Assembly (NCBI GenBank): GCA_025738555.1
Contig: JAOVFP010000002.1
Location: 248,001 to 312,000 of the forward strand
Length of the DNA stretch: 64,000 bases
Reading direction: 5' to 3'
Source of the DNA: Cyathus striatus
Taxonomy: Eukaryota; Basidiomycota; Agaricomycetes; Agaricales; Nidulariaceae
Shown: positions 57,419 to 64,000 of the stretch, piece after piece
Layout of the letters: every line of letters begins with the position of its first letter
How positions within the stretch are numbered: the stretch's first letter is position 1
The notes under the pieces: generated by a model
Seen by the model: the letters and a program-made list of their open reading frames with translations, nothing else
Told to the model about the DNA's origin: nothing
The model's database searches: none
Program-made: the position numbers and the translations under genes

Positions 57419-58018
57419 TATAGAAAGCTATTACTAAAATTATATATATTACAACAGTATTTAACTTGTACTTACCTCTATAATATAATCAATTAATATT
57501 TATCCTTTGAGACAGCCCTTTTCAGTTGCAAGTAGGCCTTTCGAAAGAGTAGCTTGTGCAAATGGTCTACTTCAGGTCTACACCGGAGAATGTTCATCTA
57601 AATCCATTACTAATTGATACATGTAAACAAAAACCTTAGTTCGACTTACATAATCATTTCATGGTGCTAAGTGGTACCTCACCCTGACCTTACCTACCTA
57701 CTGAGATTCAAAACTCTGCACTTTTATCATGTAGACCTTGCTCACTTAAGTATCAACAACTAATCTGTAGACTGTATCACCACTTAATACATAATAATGA
57801 GAAAAAATATTTACTTAAAAGATCTTAAAACGCTACAAGACTATGTCAATATTTCGTTGTCTGATTATGGAAGGTAGGGAGCGGCTCATACAGCTTAGCC
57901 ATGGCTTTAGCAGCTTAGGAGCCGTGAAGCCAGTAATATGGCTCAGTCTGGCTAAAATTTGGCTCAGCTCCATTGGCTTGCGGCTTTTTAGCCGAGCCGT
58001 GGCAACACTACATGCATG

Positions 58019-59031
58019 ATCACAAAAATCACATGATGGCATCAGGCGTTTACCGGTTAATTTAATGCCGACTTCGAGGATGACTGCGTCAGTAGAATCC
58101 TTGCTTGAATGAGGGAGAAATATAGATTACAATTGTTCAAAGGTTTATAAAAGTGAAAGTACAATAAAAGAAAGAAATTCTAGAGCAAACTACAAGCTCT
58201 AAAGTGGACATACTTACTGTAGGCTCATGACCAACTGTTCTGTGTGACACGTTGTGATTTTTGAGTCATGTGTGTCACTAGCGAGCCCTAGTGAAAAATC
58301 GATCTAGCGCAATCAAGTGACATATAGCAAATTATAGACTGATATACCTGTAAAATGAATACAATGTACCAAAATTTAAAATTCTTTAAGTCTCAATTTC
58401 AAGACCCCAGTACTGAAGGAAACAGTGGGGATGGCTGAGGTCCTGCACCACCTCCCATAATTAAACAAGGGATATATTAAAAACATATAACTCCACATTA
58501 GTACTGGTTTAAAAACCCTTTGTCATATCTGTGACAATCATCCAAATCCATTGGAGCCAACTCCAGGTTTACTCTGCTTTCTATATGTTTCCTCCTGACT
58601 ATGTATACTTATTATATATTGAACTCTTCCTTACTAATGTTTACTTGTAATTGTTTACTTGTTCCTTCCCTTTAATATTTCTACCTTGTTCTCCAGCCAC
58701 AGCCATTTTATCTATGACTATAATCTAGAGGCATACTACTAGTTTACTTATGGTCTACATTCTATGGAATTTACTTATCCCTAGGATGCCACATACCCAT
58801 GGGCATTACTCTGTATGCATTCAGACAAAGTAGTTTACTATATAAACTACTCCTGTAATATCAGATATGTAAGGTATCAAATATGGTTCCAAGCAGGTAC
58901 CTATTTGGTTCAAACCTGATACATCAATAGTGCAAACATCATGGATACTAACATCATACCCTCCTAATACTAGTATATAATTACACCACATGTAATATAC
59001 AAACCAATACAACTTCATTTATAATGGTGAC
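58019..59031. other. no gene recognised
   Basis: AT-rich sequence with scattered pyrimidine tracts. A 65-codon minus-strand frame (59018-58821) has no motif. It may belong to the 5' end of the retroelement that continues to the right edge. Confidence 0.3.
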
Positions 59032-60250
59032 ATGAAAATTCATATTTGTGTCATGTAATATGGGATTGACACTGCACAGACATGGCTCATTTGCATACAT
59101 TACAATGAGAAATCAGTAAATGTGGTGTCAATCCAAATTTAGCCAAGGGTGTGCTATTTGATACCTTGGCTGTATTGAATTTAATGCATCTGTCTAATGC
59201 ATTATGAATAACAATATTTATGAATATGTGTTTGGATGCCTCCAACATACTGTAATCTACCAGAATACTAATTATAATGTTGTGAGCATCTGTGGTATGT
59301 ATTACTAGGCATATATGTTATTTCCCACACCCTCCAGCTCACTGTGCTATATATATGAAAATCCATATTTGCATCATGTAATACGGGTGGCTCATTTGCG
59401 TACTTGTTGACGAGAAATTAGTGAATGTGTTGATCCAAATTTAGCTGAGGGTGTGTCATATAATACCTCAGTTATATTGAATTTCCCAATCTGTCTATCA
59501 CATTCTGAATAACAATATTTATGAATATGTGTTTGAATACATCCAATATACTGTAATCCATCAGAATACTCACTGAAATGTTGTGAGGATCCATGGTATG
59601 GTATTACTGGGCATATATGTTATTTCCCGCACACCCTAGCTCACTGAGCATGCATATGTGAAAATCCATATTTGCATCATGTAATATGGGATTGATGCTG
59701 CACAGATGCAGCTCATTTGCATACTTTACAATGACAAATTGGTAAATGTGTGTCATATGATACCTCAGTTATATTGAATTTCCCAATCTGTCTGATGTGT
59801 TCTGAATAACAATATTTATGAATGTTCATTTGGATGCCTTGAATGTACTGTAATCTACTAGAATACTAATTAAAATGTTGTGAGGATCCATGGTATGTAT
59901 TACTGGGCATATATGTTATTTCCCACACCTCCAGCTCACTGAGCATGCATATATGAAAATCCATATTTGTGGCATGTAATACAGGATTGATGCTGCACAG
60001 ATGCAGCTCATTTGTGTACTTGTCAACAAGAAATCAGTGAATGAATGCTTCAATCCAAATTTAACCGAGGGTGTGTCATATGACACCTTGGCTATATTGA
60101 ATTTCCAAATCTGTCTATCGCATTCTGCATAACGATGTTTATGGATATTTGTTTTAATTCATTTGGATGCTTACATTGTAATGTAAATACTCACTGAAGC
60201 ATCTCAACTTTATTGAAATTTCCAACCTATCTATTATGTTCCAAATAACA
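59032..60250. repeat. tandem repeat array, period about 295-323 bp, four units
   Basis: Units start at about 59032, 59355, 59658 and 59953, each beginning TGAAAAT(T/C)CATATTTG. They share GGGATTGA, CAATCCAAATTTAGCC, TTGAATTT and CATATATGTTATTTCCC. The fourth fades after about 60250. Unit lengths vary (about 323, 303 and 295) through small deletions. No frame is conserved through the units. Confidence 0.75.
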
Positions 60251-60380
60251 GTGTTTATGGACTTTCTTTTTAAGCATTCTAATAAATTGATACATTGAAT
60301 CACTCATATTATCATATTGCCAAGATATTAAATTTACTTTATGATACAAGTATTATATACAACTACCACATTCCCAAATT

Positions 60381-60806
60381 ATGAAATCTTATATGAGGAC
60401 TCTATTCCTCCCCTCTTTGAAACATTTTGAACTTGTAGTTTTCATTGTAACTGATCATGGTAGTGTTGCCCTTTACAATACTCTTGATCATGTTGTCATC
60501 AGTCAGCAATGGGAGCATGTGTTTTGGGTCCAAACTGCCCTTTACAATACCCCTGATCATGTTGTCATCAGTCGGCAATGGGAGCATGTGTTTTGGGTCC
60601 AAACTGATGGCAAGTTTACAGAACTCCACCAGATCTGTAAATGTAGTGTCACATGGACTGCTTTCGCAGTCCACATTGTGTCCACAAAACCTTCAATGAT
60701 TCATCTTGCACCTGTCACATGCAATCATCATCACATAGGGATTGAGCTTGCAATGCCAATATCATCTTGTTTCCCCATGTCATATGGTGCAGCCTTGACA
60801 TGGTGA
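60381..60806 (+). CDS. unrecognised frame with a 23-codon tandem duplication
   Basis: A 141-codon frame in which a 69-bp unit, encoding LYNTLDHVVISQQWEHVFWV plus three residues, is repeated once with two amino-acid changes (60469-60537 and 60538-60606). The rest is His/Thr-rich without a domain. The in-frame duplication and lack of stops are the only arguments for coding. It lies between a tandem array and a decayed retroelement and may be part of a mobile element. Confidence 0.3.
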   Translation: MKSYMRTLFLPSLKHFELVVFIVTDHGSVALYNTLDHVVISQQWEHVFWVQTALYNTPDHVVISRQWEHVFWVQTDGKFTELHQICKCSVTWTAFAVHIVSTKPSMIHLAPVTCNHHHIGIELAMPISSCFPMSYGAALTW

Positions 60807-61267
60807 CACATGTATTAACCTGTTACCCCTCTCCTTGATGTTCCTAGATGTCTCTGCATTATAGATCTGTCGGGTCTAATGTCAGTATTTATCAAAGTAA
60901 AGAAACAAACAGAGAAACTTACTACTAGATGTTGTGAGCCAGGCACTCCACAAGATCTTAATGGTTGTGGATCAACCAGGTCCTGAATGGGATGCACTAG
61001 AGGGGCATGCAGCATACTCATCCCCCAGTATGCCGGAGGCAATCCAGGTATGTAAGCAATCCCACCTTTGGTACTAAGGGTGTTAGCAAATGTCTAATAT
61101 GTAACATCAGGCATATGGTGCTTTGAAAGGACTGCTTATATACCTGTGGCCACCAAGGGAATGACCCTGGCACATCTGAGGTCAGCTCAGAGTTTTGGGA
61201 TCTGCATGGGGAATTGTAAGATGGGGATGACATAATAGGTGGATTAATAAGTGAATGTAGAAGTGAA
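60807..61267. other. no secure gene; upstream part of retroelement
   Basis: Minus-strand frames at 61233-61018 and 61042-60815 overlap and could be read as two halves of one sequence, but no domain is seen. The plus strand has a possible GT-AG intron at about 61030-61087. Gag or protease of the element to the right was not recognised. Confidence 0.3.
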
Positions 61268-62993
61268 ATATTATATGATGAAAAATATGGAATTCCTATT
61301 AGAGTAAAACAGACAATCTCGCAACGACTATCCTATGAACCTGAAAGGATCAAGAAAACCTTTGAACAAATGGTACCAAAACATCTTCAGGATTATAAGG
61401 ACATATTCGACAAGGACACCTCCGAAGAATTTCCACCCTCACAATCATGAGACCACCATATCCGAATGAAAGAAAACTTCGTACCCTGCAAAAGTAGGAT
61501 ATATCCACTCAGCATAAAAGAAGAACAAGCAATGAATGAATTCATTGATGAAAATCTTCGAAAAGGATATATTGAAGAAGTACAACCAGACTCTACTGAT
61601 GCTGAGAACACTGCGGGATTCTTCTTTGTAGGAAAAAAGGACATGGAAGATATGAGACCATGCCAGGACTACCACTACCTAAATAACAGAACTATTAAAG
61701 ATTGCTACCCACTACCTCATATTAAACAACTAATAGAAGATCTTAAAGGTGCCGATTTATTCACGAAAATAGACCTCCGAGGAGCATACAATAAAGTACA
61801 AATTGTTCCTGAAGATAGATCGAAGGCTGCCTTCATCACGAAAAGAGGCATTTTTAGACCCACTGTCATGTTCTTTGGACTTTGCAACTCTCCAGCAACT
61901 TTCATGCGAATGATCAACCATTTACTTGAAGATTATATTTCTTGAGGACTTGTTCGAGTATACCTTGATGATATTCTCATTTTCACAAAGAACAATCTCG
62001 AACTTCACTGAAAAATAACTCAAGAAATCCTTCAGATACTTCATGACAATAGACTATTTGCAAAACTAGAAAAATGTTCTTTTGAAGTAACAAAGGTCGA
62101 TTATCTTGGAATGATTATTACACCGAATAACATTGCAATGGATCCAAAGAAACTTGCTGGAATAGCTGACTGGCCCGCCCCCACCAAGATTAAAGAAATT
62201 CAGTCGTTTGCTGGATTTTGTAACTTCTATCGCCAATTTATTCCTTGCTATAGCAAGAGAATCGAACCTATTCTCAAACTAACAAGAAATGCTGAATCAT
62301 GGAATTGGGGAACAGAGCAACAAGTAGCTTTCAATGATCTCAAGAAAGCCTTCCTAAAAGAACCAATTCTCAGGATACCAAACCCAGAGAAGCCTTTTGC
62401 TATGTTGGTTGATGCTTCAGACTATGCCACAGGAGCAGTACTTAAACAGGAAGATGAAAATGGGTTCTGGAAACCATGTGGATATATATCTCACATGTTC
62501 ACTGCAACAGAACGAAACCATCAAATTTATGATAAAGAACTCTATCCCATTGTTCACGGTTTTAAGGCTTGGCGACATCTACTTGAAGGGCATCCAAACA
62601 AGATTGTAGTATTTTCCGATCATGAAAATCTAAAATACTACCGAGAACTGCACAAAGTCACCAGACAACAAGCACAATGGTCCCTCTTCCTGTCAGAATT
62701 TGACATCAACATGCAACACATCCAAGGGAAAAAGAACCTCAAAGCTGACATGATTTCACAATGACCAGACTTAACACCTGACAAAGACCAAGAAAATAAA
62801 GGCCTCATAATGTTACCTGACCATTGGTTCATAAACAATTTGGATATGAAACACAAAAACTGGTTTGCTAACATTCTAGAAGCAGATCTGCAAATTAATT
62901 TAATCTCCACTGAACTTCAAGACCTGGTTATAAACCAAACTGAAAATGACAACTTAGGACAAAAAATAATAACAGCAATTGAAGCAACTCACA
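61268..62993 (+). pseudogene. gypsy reverse transcriptase and RNase H
   Basis: The plus-strand frame (phase of 61268) carries the RT domain: the region ending FPPSQS before the first stop, DYHYLNNRTIKDCYPLPHI, LFTKIDLRGAYNKVQI, and the catalytic VYLDDILIF at about 61954-61983. The tether and RNase H follow (MLVDASDYATGAV, ELYPIVHGFKAWRHLLEG, FSDHENLKYY). In-frame TGA codons lie at 61448-61450, 61943-61945, 62009-62011 and 62762-62764; each can be explained as a lost CGA arginine codon. Otherwise the frame is open for about 570 codons. Confidence 0.85.
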
Positions 62994-63000
62994 AGTATTC

Positions 63001-63690
63001 ATGGATTTTATTACCAATCTTCCTAAATCCGAGGGCTTTGATGCAATCATGGTCGTGGTCGACCATGGGTCTACTAAGGGGGTAATTTTCGAACCTTGCA
63101 TTATGAAGAGCCTTAATGCAGAGAGAACAGCAACACTTATCCAAAAAACACTCTACAGACAGTACAGCCACCCCAACTCCATCATTTCCGACCGAGACAC
63201 ATGATTTGTAGCAGAGGTATTCCAAGCAATACTTCACTTCCATAAAATCAAATGGAAAGGATCCACCGCCTACCACCCCCAAACTGATGGACAAACAGAA
63301 TGAATGAATCAAGAAATCGAGACTTACCTTCAATGTTTCTGCAGTGCCAGACAACATGAATGGGCAAATCACATTCCCGAAGCAGAAATCTCATGAAATG
63401 CTCAAGTTAACTCTGTCACACAAAGATCCCCATTCTATTTACTGCACAGATATGAACCGATCATCACTCCCACAGTGAGAGACACAACTTACGTCAAAGA
63501 AGCAGAAATCAGAATAGATGACATGGCCGAGGCCAGAAAAGAGGCACAAGCCCTCATTCAAATTGCTCAACAGAAGACTCGTGAAGCACAAAAACAAGGA
63601 TTCACAAAGTATGAAGTTGGAGATATGGTATGGCTTGATACCAAAAACCTGTCCATTTCCTATCCCTCTAGAAAAATGGCACCTCAATGA
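63001..63690 (+). pseudogene. gypsy integrase core, N-terminal zinc domain deleted
   Basis: Starts MDFITNLPKSEGFDAIMVVV, in a different phase from the RT frame. It has the core Asp in VVVDHG, the second Asp in IISDRD and the Glu in QTDGQTE...NQEIETYL, then SVTQRSPFYLLHRYEP and a basic C-terminal region (VGDMVWLDTKNL). The HHCC zinc-binding domain and the linker normally found between RNase H and this point are missing, with about 10 bases between the two frames. TGA stops lie at 63202-63204, 63301-63303, 63394-63396 and 63688-63690. Confidence 0.85.
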
Positions 63691-64000
63691 GAAGAACCCT
63701 TCAAGATCACTGCAACCAGTAACCCCTTGGTGCCCTATCTTGCCACCACCAATGACACTCTACCCATCAAGTGCTCTCCCGACCCGGGAACCATCCCCGA
63801 ATCCATTGCTCAGAAATGTATCCCCTTTCTGACTTGTCAATGTTGCTACATCTGCAATGGTTCCGACCACACTAAGAAGGACTGTCCGAAATATATGTGC
63901 AACCGATGTTTTCGTAACACCCCTGGGCACACCACTCCCCACTGCCCGAAGCACTTCGCCTCTAGACGACCCTCCGGTAGACCATCACGACGACCCCTCA
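63691..64000 (+). CDS. double zinc-knuckle sequence following integrase (partial)
   Basis: In the same frame as the integrase after the last TGA, the expected chromo-like or C-terminal integrase end (EEPFKIT) changes within about 12 residues into unrelated sequence. This leads to CYICNGSDHTKKDC (CX2CX4HX4C) and CNRCFRNTPGHTTPHC (CX2CX6HX4C), then an Arg/Ser/Pro-rich stretch open to the window end. Zinc knuckles of this kind belong to Gag of retroelements and would normally precede pol. It is either the start of another element or a rearranged copy. Confidence 0.55.

Larger units (their letters stand above)
54870..58010. mobile_element. hAT-like TIR element with two nested insertions (3,141 bp)
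   Basis: Termini TAGTGTTGCCACGGCTCGGC and its inverse, with subterminal GGCTCAGCT/GGCTTGG repeats on both sides. The flanking 8 bp are CGTGCACG (54862-54869) and CATGCATG (58011-58018); the two mismatches are both CpG transitions, so they are accepted as an old 8-bp duplication. TAGxG...TTGCCA ends plus 8 bp indicate hAT. Once the nested elements at 54975-55704 and 55965-57418 are removed, only about 950 bp remain, without coding capacity. Confidence 0.7.
61268..64000 (+). mobile_element. decayed Ty3/gypsy retroelement, incomplete at right edge
   Basis: Contains reverse transcriptase, RNase H and part of integrase in the gypsy order, with eight in-frame TGA stops and one internal deletion. 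It then runs directly into a double zinc-knuckle sequence. No LTR was identified in the window. The right end is outside the window. Confidence 0.85.

Noticed and set aside
61268..63690. TGA read as tryptophan (mitochondrial or alternative code) in the gypsy element
   Set aside because: TGG codons are used for Trp in the same frames, several TGA sites align with arginine in the family, and nearby host genes use TGA as a normal stop.
1..64000. CRISPR arrays, bacterial operons, ribosome-binding sites or prophage
   Set aside because: No regularly spaced short repeats with unique spacers were seen; intron-rich genes and LTR elements show a eukaryotic genome.

Overview
The window looks like nuclear DNA of a filamentous basidiomycete, most likely an Agaricomycete. 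Real genes carry many introns of about 50-60 nt; one transporter has 13 exons in 2 kb. Spliced on those introns, the genes read as families common in mushroom-forming fungi: EthD-domain proteins, BTB/POZ proteins, an MCT-type MFS transporter, an aryl-alcohol-dehydrogenase-type aldo/keto reductase (AKR), a NIMA-type kinase and several orphan membrane proteins. There is no operon structure, and many small genes are duplicated locally. All exon coordinates below were derived by hand from GT-AG sites and homology between copies, not from transcripts.

Layout, left half. 0-5.4 kb: a hAT-like relic, EthD copy 1, and a 1.58-kb TIR transposon with a perfect 8-bp target duplication. 8.2-10.6 kb: an intact MCT-type transporter followed by the 3' end of a broken paralogue. 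11.6-12.1 kb: EthD copy 2. 13.4-17.4 kb: a NIMA-like kinase of about 960 codons, with a 539-nt pyrimidine-rich intron and an apparent 1-nt frame problem. 19.0-20.3 kb: two tandem paralogues, possibly beta-trefoil. 22-28 kb: two non-autonomous TIR elements. 28.0-31.8 kb: two orphan single-exon genes. 31.9-35.8 kb: EthD copy 3 and three BTB paralogues (a fragment, a copy with an internal stop, and an intact copy).

Layout, right half. 36-38 kb: a CAC-ended element with a second element nested in it. 39.6-47.9 kb: an AKR paralogue split by a three-level nest; an unclassified TIR element holds a Tc1/mariner-type element, which holds a 5.3-kb Ty1/copia retrotransposon. 48-50.8 kb: a fourth BTB paralogue with one inserted base and the intact AKR gene. 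51.8-54.5 kb: two membrane-protein genes. 54.9-58.0 kb: a hAT-like element containing two other DNA elements. 59.0-60.3 kb: a tandem array with a period of about 300 bp. 61.3 kb to the end: a decayed Ty3/gypsy pol with an internal deletion, running into a double zinc-knuckle sequence.

The window is mostly a mobile-element accumulation zone between small duplicated gene families. The clearest cross-cutting signal is that in-frame stops inside the recognisable transposon reading frames are TGA, usually where the family has arginine, as expected if CGA decays by CpG deamination. Where target duplications or LTR pairs differ, several differences are also CpG transitions. I did not find a gene set that works together as a pathway or defence system. 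The most unusual structures are the nested insertion in the AKR gene, three CAC-ended element families flanked by 3-bp T(G/T)A duplications, and two AGGACCCC-ended elements with 8-bp duplications sharing CCACTA.
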